Source: G020344215 sp039586575
GTDB lineage: Bacteria > Gemmatimonadota > Gemmatimonadetes > Palauibacterales > KS3-K002
Assembly: GCA_039586575.1 (NCBI GenBank)
Contig: JBDHKD010000021.1
Span: forward strand, 1-61,128
Reading direction: 5' to 3'
DNA: 61,128 bases
A model generated the notes under the pieces. The model saw only the letters and a list, made by a program, of their open reading frames with translations, searched no databases and was not told the DNA's origin. Shown here piece by piece: positions 25,057 through 32,574 of the stretch. The translations under genes and the position numbers were made by a program. Position 1 is the first letter of the stretch. Each line of letters starts with the position of its first letter.

Positions 25057-25608
25057 ATGAGCGAGAGCAGAGAAAAGCAGGAGATCGCGACGCTGGCCGG
25101 CGGCTGCTTCTGGTGCTTGGAAGCGGTCTTCGATGAGCTGCGCGGCGTGGAGCGAGTGGAGTCGGGCTACGCGGGCGGCCACGTGCCGAACCCCACCTAC
25201 GAGCGGGTCTGCGCCGGCACCACGGGCCACGCCGAGGTCGTGCAGGTCAAGTTCGACCCGGACGTGATCTCGTATCGCGAGCTGCTGGAGGTGTTCTTCA
25301 CGGTTCACGACCCCACCACGCTCAACCGGCAGGGCGCCGACGTCGGCACCCAGTATCGCTCGGCCATCTTCTACCATTCGCCGGAGCAGCGGGCGACGGC
25401 TGAGGCGGTGATCGCGGAGCTCGAGAAAGAGAGGGTGTGGAACGATCCGATCGTCACCGAGCTGACCGCGTTCTCCGAGTTCTATCCCGCCGAAGACTAC
25501 CACCGTGACTACTTCCAGCGGAACCCCGGTCAAGCCTACTGCCAGGTCGTGATCGCGCCCAAGGTCGCCAAGATCCGCAAGGCGTACCTGGAGCGGCTGA
25601 AGCGGTAG
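25057..25608 (+). CDS. msrA: Peptide methionine sulfoxide reductase A
   Basis: A 183-residue MsrA with the catalytic motif GGCFWCLEAVF near residue 15 and the conserved GYAGGHVPNPTYERVC, GHAEVVQV, FFTVHDPTTLNRQGAD and GTQYRSAIFY. It reduces S-methionine sulfoxide in proteins. A C-terminal cysteine (QAYCQVV) could act as the resolving residue. It has no signal peptide, so it is cytoplasmic. No MsrB is adjacent. Confidence 0.95.
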   Translation: MSESREKQEIATLAGGCFWCLEAVFDELRGVERVESGYAGGHVPNPTYERVCAGTTGHAEVVQVKFDPDVISYRELLEVFFTVHDPTTLNRQGADVGTQYRSAIFYHSPEQRATAEAVIAELEKERVWNDPIVTELTAFSEFYPAEDYHRDYFQRNPGQAYCQVVIAPKVAKIRKAYLERLKR

Positions 25609-25746
25609 CGCGCAAACATTCGTTTCCCCACCCGCCGCTTGCCGAGCCCTTCACGGGGTGTCTCCATGGGCGCGCCAAGGTTAGATTCTCTGCGGCGGAC
25701 GCCGCCGCCCTTCCCAATAGCCCGTGAACTCTGGATAGGAGCGACC

Positions 25747-26064
25747 ATGGATAAGGTCGGTAAGTACGCCTTTATCGCCGGTCTCATCATCTGCGTGCTG
25801 GCCGGGTTCGGCCTCGAGGCCAGCTGGGTGCCCTGGGTGCTGGCGGTGCTGGGCCTCATCGTCGGTGTGCTGAACATCGCGGAGAAGGAGGTGCAGGGCT
25901 TCCTGCTGGCCGCGATCGGCTTGATCATGTCGGCGTCCGCGATCGCGATTCTGCCGTTCGTTGGTGGCGTGCTGGTGACGATCCTGGCCTATCTGATCGT
26001 CTTCATCGCGCCCGCGGTGCTCGTCGTTGCCCTGAAGTCGCTGCTGGCGACAGCCAGAGACTGA
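25747..26064 (+). CDS. Small multi-pass membrane protein
   Basis: A 105-residue protein starting at ATG 25747 behind AGGAG. It is almost entirely hydrophobic, with three to four membrane helices (FIAGLIICVLAGFGL, WVLAVLGLIVGVLNIA, LLAAIGLIMSASAIAILPF, AYLIVFIAPAVLVVAL). No family is recognised. A strong terminator follows. Confidence 0.75.
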   Translation: MDKVGKYAFIAGLIICVLAGFGLEASWVPWVLAVLGLIVGVLNIAEKEVQGFLLAAIGLIMSASAIAILPFVGGVLVTILAYLIVFIAPAVLVVALKSLLATARD

Positions 26065-26098
26065 GCCTCACGCGGCGGCGCGACGTCCACCGCAGTGG

Positions 26099-26137
26099 AA
26101 CGGGGCCCGAGCGATTCGTCGGGCCCCGTTTTTCTTT
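26099..26137 (+). terminator. Strong Rho-independent terminator
   Basis: CGGGGCCCGA at 26101-26110 pairs perfectly with TCGGGCCCCG at 26119-26128 across an eight-base loop, flanked by AA and TT that extend the stem. TTTTT follows at 26129-26133. It closes transcription of the small membrane gene and can also act against the convergent gene ending at 26197. Confidence 0.9.
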
Positions 26138-26196
26138 GCCTCCGGCCGACGTGGCCGGGCCCTGCCTTGATGTCCGATGCGACGACCGGGGTCTTG

Positions 26197-27054
26197 CTAC
26201 CAGGCGACCTGGGCCGCCCAGCTCTCGAACGACGTGGGGGTGATGCCGTACTTGTCGGCGTTGCCCTTGATGTCGGCGCTGTAGCCCACGCGGTCGAACC
26301 ACTCGAGCATCAGCGCGAAGTCCTCGCCCATCTCACGCACCTGCTCGATCGGTACCTGGACGAAGCTGACCGACTTGCCGCTCGCCCTGCCGACGATCTT
26401 CGCCGCCTCGGGCATGCTCAGCTCGTCGCCGGCGATGTCGATCGCCTGACCGTTCAACAGCTCCGAACCCTCGAACGCCAGTTTGCCGTACTTGCCGATG
26501 TCGGCCACGGCGATCATCTGCAGCTTGGTGTCCGGCTCGATACCGATGGCCAGGTTGCCCTCGTCGATCGCCGGCTTGAACCACGGCGAGGTCCAGTTCT
26601 CCATGAAGAAGACGGGCCGCAGGATGGTGTGGGACGGGAAGCCGTAGCTCCGCACCGTCTCCTCGACCCGCCACTTGTTGTCGAAGTGCGGGATGCCGGT
26701 CTCGTGCTGCGCCGAGCCCACCGAGCTGTAGACGTAGTGCTTGACGCCTTGCTCGCGCGCCACTGCGGCCAGCCGCTTGCCCTGCTCCTCTTCGCGCTCG
26801 ACCCCGGCCTCCCAGGTGTTCTGCATGGCGAACACGCCCCAGGCGCCCTCCACCGCACGAACCAGAGACGCCTCGTGGTCGAGGTCGCCCTGCACGACCT
26901 CGGCGCCCTGCGCCGCCAGCGCCTTCGCCGCATCGCTCTCCGGCTTGCGCGTCAACGCCCGTACCTTGTGACCGGCAGCTATAAGTTCACGCGCCACCGC
27001 ACCGCCCTGCTGACCGGTGGCACCGGTTACCAGTATCAGGCCTCCTACACTCAT
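26197..27054 (-). CDS. NmrA/HSCARG-like NAD(P)-binding protein
   Basis: A 285-residue NmrA-like protein of the atypical short-chain dehydrogenase class. ATG 27054 overlaps the MarR gene stop (ATGA). The N-terminus has the dinucleotide motif VTGATGQQGGAVAREL, then QGDLDHEASLVRAVEG and YVYSSVGSA. Members act as NAD(P)H-ratio sensors or reductases. Tight coupling to a MarR regulator suggests a stress-inducible pair. Confidence 0.9.
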   Translation of the reverse strand: MSVGGLILVTGATGQQGGAVARELIAAGHKVRALTRKPESDAAKALAAQGAEVVQGDLDHEASLVRAVEGAWGVFAMQNTWEAGVEREEEQGKRLAAVAREQGVKHYVYSSVGSAQHETGIPHFDNKWRVEETVRSYGFPSHTILRPVFFMENWTSPWFKPAIDEGNLAIGIEPDTKLQMIAVADIGKYGKLAFEGSELLNGQAIDIAGDELSMPEAAKIVGRASGKSVSFVQVPIEQVREMGEDFALMLEWFDRVGYSADIKGNADKYGITPTSFESWAAQVAW

Positions 27055-27545
27055 GTTCTCACTCCTTGTTTGATGGTTGGGACTTCGCCGCCCAGCTCGG
27101 CGGCGTGCCGGCCGAGCCGACGCAACAGCTCCGTCGCTTGCCTCTGCTCCTGACGGCTCAAGCCCGACAGGACGTGCTCCAGATGCTCGGCGTGCTCGGG
27201 GAAGATCTCGGCGATCAGCCGCTCCCCCGCTTTGGTCAACGCCGCATAGCGGGCCCGCCGGTCCTTGGGACACGGCCGGCGCTCCACCAGTCCCTTCGCC
27301 TCCAGACGGTCCACCACATAGGTGATACCGCCGCTCGAGACGAGAATCTTGCGCTGCACCTCGCTCAGCAGCATGGGGCCTTTGTGATATAGCGCCTCCA
27401 GCACACCGAACTCGGCTAGCGTGAGCCCCCGGCGGCCGACATCCGCCGCCGCCCGGGCCTGGATCGACATGGTGGCGCGGGCCAGGACGACCCAAAGCTT
27501 GAGCGCCGCCGACTCACCACCCGTCCGTTTCTGCCCACCGGCCAT
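27051..27545 (-). CDS. MarR-family transcriptional regulator
   Basis: A 164-residue winged-helix regulator. The pattern LTLAEFGVLEALYHKGPML, then VQRKILVSSGGITYVVDRLEAKGLVERR and DRRARYAALTKAG is typical of MarR. Its stop overlaps the start of the NmrA-like gene. It likely represses its own operon through the dyads at 27565-27593. No cysteine-based redox switch is obvious apart from C92 (RRPCPKD). Confidence 0.92.
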   Translation of the reverse strand: MAGGQKRTGGESAALKLWVVLARATMSIQARAAADVGRRGLTLAEFGVLEALYHKGPMLLSEVQRKILVSSGGITYVVDRLEAKGLVERRPCPKDRRARYAALTKAGERLIAEIFPEHAEHLEHVLSGLSRQEQRQATELLRRLGRHAAELGGEVPTIKQGVRT

Positions 27546-27564
27546 GCTGCCACCGCCCGCGTTG

Positions 27565-27620
27565 AATCCTCAGTTTGGATTACTCAGTACTAAGGTATAC
27601 CCGCACGACGCCCCTGTCAA
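27565..27620 (-). promoter_or_regulatory. marR promoter and operator dyads
   Basis: On the minus strand TTGACA (27620-27615) and TATACC (27599-27594), spaced 15, precede the marR gene. Just downstream lie TTAGTACTGAGTAA (27593-27580), a near-palindrome, and AATCC/GGATT (27565-27569, 27577-27581). CTCAGT occurs twice, 14 bases apart. Overlap of the start region with these dyads suits MarR repression. Confidence 0.5.
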
Positions 27621-27679
27621 GCGGCCCCGGCCCGACCACACCCCGCTGGCCCTGCTCACGGTCGGAGCCAGATCGAGAG

Positions 27680-27784
27680 TGCTCGGGGGCGGGTTGTCGA
27701 GCGGAGCTGGGGTTTGCGACCGCGCGGTCACAGCGCAGCCGTGAGCGCGGGGGAGGCCGGAGCGAGACGACCCGCCCCCGAGCA
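27680..27784. repeat. REP-like palindromic element, copy 1
   Basis: The arm at 27680-27698 (TGCTCGGGGGCGGGTTGTC) pairs with 27766-27784, 18 of 19 bases, around a 67-base inner part. The inner part begins GAGCGGAGCTGGGGTTTGCG and ends CCGGAGCGA. The element at 31396-31540 has different arms but a similar inner start and end. It lies between marR (start 27545) and the stop of the RDD gene (27792). Confidence 0.7.
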
Positions 27785-27791
27785 GGACACG

Positions 27792-28778
27792 CTAGACCAG
27801 CGCTCCGACGATGCTCACCAGGACATAGAAGAGGATGAACAGGGTGATTCCCACGACGCGGCCGGTGCCGATCTCGCCGTGGGTGACGACGAAGCCCCCT
27901 GCCCGGTCCCAGGAGGTGGTACCCTCACGGTTCAGCTTGGTGTAGGCGTTCGCCATGGTGAAGAGGCTGACGAGGGGGAGTCCGGCAGCCATGCCGAAGA
28001 ACCAGACGCGGGCGGCGCGTTGGAAGGCCTGGTCGAGTCTGAGCGAGCGGCCCTCGGCGGTACGGAGCTGGATGTTGAGCAGTGCCTTGCCGGGCGTGTT
28101 CTCGAAGTGGGTGAGCACGAAGGGCTCGGCGACCATCCAGAGGAGGAGGACGAGCATGGTGCCGGCGAGGGTGCTGTCGAGAATGGTATTGTCGGGTGCG
28201 AAGAGCCCGATGAAGACGCCGATCACGAAGCCGGCGACCGTCATGTCGACGATACGGGCGAACCAGCGGCGCCAGGGGTGCGGCTCGGTGTCGCCCTGCG
28301 CGAGTGTGGCGCTCGCTCTTTGGAAGGCAGCGGCGAAGGCGTCCTCGGCGGTGACTGGGGCCGCAGGCCGGGCGGCCGCGGCGGACGCCAAGTGAGCGGC
28401 GGTCGCGGGGATCGGCGTGAGAAGCGCGCTCTCGAAGCCGGCGCCACCGATATCGCCGCCGCTGTCGTCGTCCGGACCCTCGGACTCGTCGTCGCCGAAC
28501 GAGACCTCTCCCTCGAAGGCTTCCACATCCAGCGCGCCGGTGTCGAACGTGATGTCGGGGTGATCGACGGCGGACGCATCCAAAACCGCGCCGGCCACGG
28601 TCCACTCCTTCATCCCCGGCGACCAGACCTGGGTGTCGAGCGTGATGGTTCCGGCGTCGAGCGACTGCTGGAGCTCGTCCAACGAGCACGGTCCCAGCAT
28701 GTGCCGCTCGCGCATGTAGTACCAAGCTTGCCCGGTGTCCGCGGGGGCGGCAAAGGAGGATCGCTGAGTGTCATCCAT
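27792..28778 (-). CDS. GYF_2-like plus RDD membrane protein
   Basis: The product has 328 residues, with start behind GGAGGT. The N-terminus WYYMRERHMLGPCSLDELQ and WSPGMKEW is a GYF_2-type domain. A disordered acidic and alanine-rich stretch follows (about residues 75-160). The rest is an RDD domain with three membrane helices (WRRWFARIVDMTVAGFVIGVF, MLVLLLWMVAEPFVL, TPGKALLNIQL). RDD proteins are linked to ion transport; the substrate is unknown. Confidence 0.85.
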   Translation of the reverse strand: MDDTQRSSFAAPADTGQAWYYMRERHMLGPCSLDELQQSLDAGTITLDTQVWSPGMKEWTVAGAVLDASAVDHPDITFDTGALDVEAFEGEVSFGDDESEGPDDDSGGDIGGAGFESALLTPIPATAAHLASAAAARPAAPVTAEDAFAAAFQRASATLAQGDTEPHPWRRWFARIVDMTVAGFVIGVFIGLFAPDNTILDSTLAGTMLVLLLWMVAEPFVLTHFENTPGKALLNIQLRTAEGRSLRLDQAFQRAARVWFFGMAAGLPLVSLFTMANAYTKLNREGTTSWDRAGGFVVTHGEIGTGRVVGITLFILFYVLVSIVGALV

Positions 28779-28798
28779 GACGACCTCCGGGAGCGCTC

Positions 28799-28905
28799 TG
28801 GCGGGGGTAGGGACATGGCGGGGAGCGCCCAGTCGCGGGCGCCGAACGCTAGGGGTGCCGGGGCAGCCCGGCCGCGTCCTAGTCTCCTACCCCCCGGGAG
28901 CGCCG
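28799..28905. repeat. GC-rich inverted repeat upstream of the RDD gene
   Basis: GGGGGTAGG near 28803-28811 is inverted as CCTACCCCC near 28887-28895. The region between them contains GGCGGGGAGCGCCC, a string also found in close form near 41046-41060. It may be another intergenic palindromic element. Extent is judged by eye. Confidence 0.3.
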
Positions 28906-28997
28906 CGGGGTTCCCGGGGTCGTGCCGATTGCCGCCAAGCGCTTATCTTTAGCAGCAGCCGCCCCGCCAAGCCCCTACTCCAAACCGGAACGGAGCG

Positions 28998-29471
28998 ATG
29001 AAGAGATCGATACGCTTGCTCGTGCTCTTGCTGGCCCTCGTCCTCATCGCCGGCCTCAGCGAGCTGGCCAGAGGGCCAGGCTGGGAATCACCCCTGGTCG
29101 AGCAACCCACCGTCACCTTCACACCCGAGGTCATCCTGGCCGGCGAGCAGACCATCCTCGAGTCGTTTCAGGAGGGGCGCTCGGGCGTCGTGGTCCAGTC
29201 GGTGGGCGTCGTCGAGCGGATGCTGCCCGACGACGAGGAGGGCGACCGCCACCAGCGCTTCATCCTGCGCCTCGCCTCCGGTCACACCGTGCTGGTCAGC
29301 CACGGTATCGACGTGGCGCCCCGGGCACCGGTCGCCGTGGCCGACACCGTCCAGTTCCGCGGCGAATACGAGTGGAACGAGGAGGGCGGCGTGATCCACT
29401 GGACCCATCACGACCCGCAGGGTGAACGGCCGGGCGGCTACCTGCGCTGTAAGGGGAGGACCTACCGCTAG
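28998..29471 (+). CDS. DUF3465-family protein
   Basis: A 157-residue protein with an N-terminal hydrophobic anchor or signal (LLVLLLALVLIAGL). The core matches DUF3465: GVVERMLPDDEEGDRHQRFILRL, GHTVLVSHGIDVAPR, FRGEYEWNEEGGVIHWTHHDP and GYLRCKGRTYR. It resembles a small OB-like domain. Function is unknown. The gene is transcribed alone. Confidence 0.88.
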   Translation: MKRSIRLLVLLLALVLIAGLSELARGPGWESPLVEQPTVTFTPEVILAGEQTILESFQEGRSGVVVQSVGVVERMLPDDEEGDRHQRFILRLASGHTVLVSHGIDVAPRAPVAVADTVQFRGEYEWNEEGGVIHWTHHDPQGERPGGYLRCKGRTYR

Positions 29472-29476
29472 GAGGC

Positions 29477-29506
29477 GGGCGGGAGGCGGGCGGGCGGCGC
29501 GCCGCC
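29477..29506 (+). other. G-quadruplex-prone tract and palindrome after DUF3465 gene
   Basis: Six bases after the stop, four GGG runs occur within 18 bases (29477-29494, loops of 1, 4 and 1). They run into the perfect palindrome GGCGGCGCGCCGCC (29493-29506). It may act as a pause or terminator. In GC-rich DNA this can arise by chance. Confidence 0.35.
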
Positions 29507-29679
29507 GTGTTGAGGATCCCCTGCCCGCGGCCCGCCAAGTTCCCCGTTCGGAATACTGAGCCGTTCGGTTCGAAAAGCTGAGACGGCGCAACAACGCCGC
29601 AGCGACCCCCGGGCGGTATGGCACTCTAACTGATTTCATTACAATATCTTACAGGATACAGTGACCTCCGGCGGTCGGC
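29507..29679. promoter_or_regulatory. Upstream region of the 29758 lipoprotein with direct repeats
   Basis: CCGTTCGG occurs twice at about 29544-29571, each followed by a TGAG. Further on there is an AT-rich patch (about 29629-29660) with TTACAATATC followed by TTACAGGATAC. These sit 20-140 bases before a sigma-54-type promoter at 29680, the zone where enhancer-binding proteins usually dock. They are candidate activator sites. Confidence 0.35.
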
Positions 29680-29693
29680 GGCACGGCGGTTGC
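29680..29693 (+). promoter_or_regulatory. Sigma-54 (-24/-12) promoter
   Basis: GGCACGGCGGTTGC fits the consensus GGCACG-N4-TTGC, with GG and GC exactly 10 bases apart. The expected start is near 29705, 53 bases before the lipoprotein ATG at 29758. It is one of three such sites in 7 kb that includes a sigma-54 activator gene. Confidence 0.6.
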
Positions 29694-29757
29694 CCTAAAG
29701 GGTGGGCGTCAGACGCATCGACGTACGGGTCCTGCGCGACCGCAGGAGGTCAGCACG

Positions 29758-30180
29758 ATGAATCCGCGCATCCCACTCTCCTTCATCATCCCGTTCCTGC
29801 TGCTCGGGTTGCTCGCCATGCTGGCCTGCGCGGGCGATCCGGGAAATGAGCTGGCGGGCCCGGGTGGGGACCTGGGCGCCCTGGAAGGGACCGTCCATTT
29901 CGTGGGCGTGCCCTGCCCACCCACCCACCCGTCGCGCCCACCCTGTGATGGTCCCTATCCCGACTACGAGGTGGTCGTCCAGGACGACCGTGGTGAGGCT
30001 GTGGTGGCGCGGACCCGTACTGACGACGAAGGTTTCTACCGGGTAGATCTGCCGGTGGGCGATTACGTGGTCTTCACGACGCAGGGCGTCGGGGAGCTGT
30101 TCATCGAGACCAACCGGTTCTCTATCGTCGATGGCCAGATCACGATCCTCAACCTGGTCATCGACACCGGGGTGAGATGA
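29758..30180 (+). CDS. Lipoprotein with carboxypeptidase-regulatory-like domain
   Basis: A 140-residue lipoprotein with a strong AGGAGGT ribosome site and lipobox MLAC. The mature protein is one prealbumin-like or Cna-B-like beta sandwich: LEGTVHFVGVPC, YEVVVQDDRGEAVVARTRTDDEGFYRVDLPVGDYVVF. A Cys-Pro-rich insertion (PCPPTHPSRPPCDGP) lies near the first strand. A sigma-54-type promoter precedes it, so the envelope two-component system at 33.5-36.5 kb may control it. Confidence 0.75.
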   Translation: MNPRIPLSFIIPFLLLGLLAMLACAGDPGNELAGPGGDLGALEGTVHFVGVPCPPTHPSRPPCDGPYPDYEVVVQDDRGEAVVARTRTDDEGFYRVDLPVGDYVVFTTQGVGELFIETNRFSIVDGQITILNLVIDTGVR

Positions 30181-30330
30181 GATAGGCCGGGTCACGTCGC
30201 TTTCCCGCGCTGACCAGCCCTCCCTTGGCGACTGCGGGGAGGCGACGCCGGCCGATCTCGAGTCGACCGCATCGAATTCCGCACACATTTTCCGGTGGAA
30301 ATCCGGCGGGCCCGGCGTAGATTGCCAGGC

Positions 30331-31383
30331 ATGAACACGACGACACTGCCACCGGCGCCCGAGATGTACCGCGCTCTCTGTGATCGTGACGCCTCGTACG
30401 AGGGCGTGTTCTTCGCGGCGATCCGCACGACCGGCATCTTCTGTCGGCCCACCTGCGCGGCGCGCAAACCGCGGCAGGAAAACATCGAGTACTTCCCACA
30501 GGCCCGCGAGGCGCTACTGGCCGGCTACCGGCCCTGCAAGCGCTGCCGGCCGTTGGAACCGGACGGGCAGGCGCCCGACTGGCTGCGTCCCCTGCTGGAC
30601 GAGCTCGAGCGCGACCCGGCGCGGCGTTGGAAGGACGCCGACCTGCGGGCGCTGGGGCTCGACGCCGGCCGGGTACGCCGCTGGTTCCAGCTGAACCACG
30701 GGATGACGTTCCACGGCTATCAGCGGGCGCGACGGCTGGGCCTGGCGTTGGGCCGCATCAAGCACGGCGACGACCTGACGCAGGCCGCCTACGAGCACGG
30801 CTACGAATCGCTGAGCGGCTTCCGCGACGCCTTCGCGCGCCAGTTCGAACGCACGCCGGGCAGGAACCGCGACGCCGGCTGCATCCACATGACGCGTATT
30901 CTCACACCGCTGGGCCCCATGGTGGCGGCGGCGAACGAGGAGGGGCTTTGCCTGCTGGAGTTCGCCGACCGGACGATGCTTGAGACGCAGCTCCTGCGCT
31001 TGCGCAAGCACTTCGACGGCGAGTTCGTGCCGGGGGCCAACGATCACCTGACGCTGTTAAACGACGAGCTGGAGCGCTACTTCGCCGGGGCGTTGCGCCA
31101 GTTCAGCGTCGCGCTCGTCTACCCGGGCACCGAATTCCAGGTCGCCTGCTGGGACTACCTACGCACGATCCCCTACGCCGCGACACGCTCGTACGCGGAG
31201 GAGGCGCGGGGGATCGGCAAGCCGAAGGCCGTGCGCGCCGTGGGCCGCGCCAACGGCGACAACCGCCTGGCGATCGTGATCCCCTGCCACCGCGTGGTCG
31301 GCAACGACGGACAGTTGACGGGCTACGGCGGCGGTCTGTGGAGGAAGCGCTTCCTGCTCGAGCTCGAGCGCGGGGACTCCTAA
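30331..31383 (+). CDS. ada: Ada: methyl-phosphotriester-sensing activator and O6-methylguanine methyltransferase
   Basis: A 350-residue full-length Ada. The N-terminal zinc site is complete: C38, C42, C69 and C72, numbering identical to E. coli Ada, with C38 the methyl acceptor. An AraC-type helix-turn-helix follows (DLTQAAYEHGYESLSGFRDAFARQF). The C-terminal Ogt domain holds IPCHRVVG with the acceptor Cys near 319. I start at ATG 30331; the longer in-frame start at 30295 adds an Arg-rich lead. It repairs alkylated DNA and activates its own regulon. No AlkA or AlkB is adjacent. Confidence 0.95.
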   Translation: MNTTTLPPAPEMYRALCDRDASYEGVFFAAIRTTGIFCRPTCAARKPRQENIEYFPQAREALLAGYRPCKRCRPLEPDGQAPDWLRPLLDELERDPARRWKDADLRALGLDAGRVRRWFQLNHGMTFHGYQRARRLGLALGRIKHGDDLTQAAYEHGYESLSGFRDAFARQFERTPGRNRDAGCIHMTRILTPLGPMVAAANEEGLCLLEFADRTMLETQLLRLRKHFDGEFVPGANDHLTLLNDELERYFAGALRQFSVALVYPGTEFQVACWDYLRTIPYAATRSYAEEARGIGKPKAVRAVGRANGDNRLAIVIPCHRVVGNDGQLTGYGGGLWRKRFLLELERGDS

Positions 31384-31395
31384 CTACCGAGGGGA

Positions 31396-31540
31396 GGAGC
31401 CGGGGGACCGCTGAGCGGAGTTGGTGTTAGCGACCCGGCTCGGATCGGGCGGCGAAGACGGCGGGTCGCGCGCAACGCGCCTGCGGCAACCACGGACCCG
31501 GCACGCCGGGTCGACCGGAGCGAGGCGGTCCCCCGGCTCC
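31396..31540. repeat. REP-like palindromic element, copy 2
   Basis: GGAGCCGGGGGACCGC at 31396-31411 pairs perfectly with 31525-31540 around a 113-base inner part. The inner part begins GAGCGGAGTTGGTGTTAGCG and ends CGACCGGAGCGAG. It lies between the convergent ada and beta-barrel genes and touches the latter's stop codon. It may also act as a two-way terminator. It shares its inner ends with the element at 27680-27784. Confidence 0.7.
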
Positions 31541-32574
31541 TACACCCGCGGCCGGAAACTGAACAGCGCGCTGAACCCGAGCCGCTGGTAGTAGAGGTCG
31601 CGGAACCCGGTCTCGCTGCGCGACCAATCGGCGCGCAGGTGGAGCGTCGTGGTCGAGCCGAGCGGGCGCGTAGCCTGCAGGATGACGAAGCTACCGGTAT
31701 CGCGGTCGGAGGGGGCGACGCGGTTGTCGGGCGAGCCGGGATCGGTGTACGTCTTAAAGGCGGCGCCGGCATACAGCTGTAGCGAAGCTTCGCCGAGCGG
31801 CGCCGACAAAAGGATCGCGAGGCGCTGCGAGTGGTAGTCGTAACCGAGGATATTGGAGTAGTTCCAGCCGAGGCCCGCCTCGAGCTGCAGGAAGACGGTC
31901 TCGCTCGTCGCCCAATCGATCCGCAGACCCCAGCGCCCGTCCTGGCGCCCGTACGCCAGCCGGTCGATGTAGTCCTCACTGCCGGCGGCGAGGGTGAAGC
32001 GCGCGACGCCGGGACCGAGCGCATGGCTCAAGCTCAAAGCGCCGAGCACGCCGTTACGGTCGAGGACCTGCCACTCGTCGGGCGTGTAGCGGATGAGGCC
32101 GGCGGAGCCACGCCCCTCGATGTAGAAGCCGGCGCCGACCAGGGTACCGAGCACGGCGTCGGCCCAACCTTCGCCGCGACCCGGCTCTAGGTAGACAGGT
32201 AGCTCCGGCGGGTCCGAGATACCGCGCACCTTACCGCGCAGGCCCAGCTGCCAGCTGAGCCGCCCCCTCCGGGCCGAGCCGAGCGAGGCCATCAGATCGG
32301 CGATGAGCTCGGCCGAGTTGCGGTCCTCGAACGAGAGGAATCGGAGTCCAGCGCGCGGCTCGACGACCAACCTGACGGCGGACCCGGGGCGGGTCGTCCA
32401 GACGAGCCCACCGGTGGCCCGAGCGGCGAGCGAGCCTTCGCTGGCGTCGTTGGCTTCGAAGAGGAGTAGCTCGGGTCCGGCCGAGAGGTCGCTGCGCAGA
32501 GATTGGGCGGATAGCGGCGCGACGAAAAAAAAGAGCGCCGCAGCGCCGGCGGCGACTGCGGCGTCTCGGATCAC
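31540..32574 (-). CDS. Outer-membrane beta-barrel, last gene of the sigma-54 operon
   Basis: A 344-residue protein with a signal peptide ending PLSAQ, and amphipathic strands through to SALFSFRPRV. The GTG start at 32574 overlaps the stop of the coiled-coil gene (GTGA). Aromatic girdle residues and alternating patterns (LRIDWATSETVFLQLEAGLGW) support a barrel. No family is recognised. Its place in the operon suggests that it works with the coiled-coil protein under the response regulator. Confidence 0.75.
   Translation of the reverse strand: MIRDAAVAAGAAALFFFVAPLSAQSLRSDLSAGPELLLFEANDASEGSLAARATGGLVWTTRPGSAVRLVVEPRAGLRFLSFEDRNSAELIADLMASLGSARRGRLSWQLGLRGKVRGISDPPELPVYLEPGRGEGWADAVLGTLVGAGFYIEGRGSAGLIRYTPDEWQVLDRNGVLGALSLSHALGPGVARFTLAAGSEDYIDRLAYGRQDGRWGLRIDWATSETVFLQLEAGLGWNYSNILGYDYHSQRLAILLSAPLGEASLQLYAGAAFKTYTDPGSPDNRVAPSDRDTGSFVILQATRPLGSTTTLHLRADWSRSETGFRDLYYQRLGFSALFSFRPRV

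Noticed and set aside
26197..27495. A longer 432-residue version of the NmrA-like protein
   Set aside because: The extra N-terminus is the marR gene read in the wrong frame. The ATGA-coupled start at 27054 fits the fold.
29477..29506. G-quadruplex as a definite regulatory signal
   Set aside because: Four GGG runs are expected by chance in DNA this GC-rich. It is kept only as a low-confidence feature.
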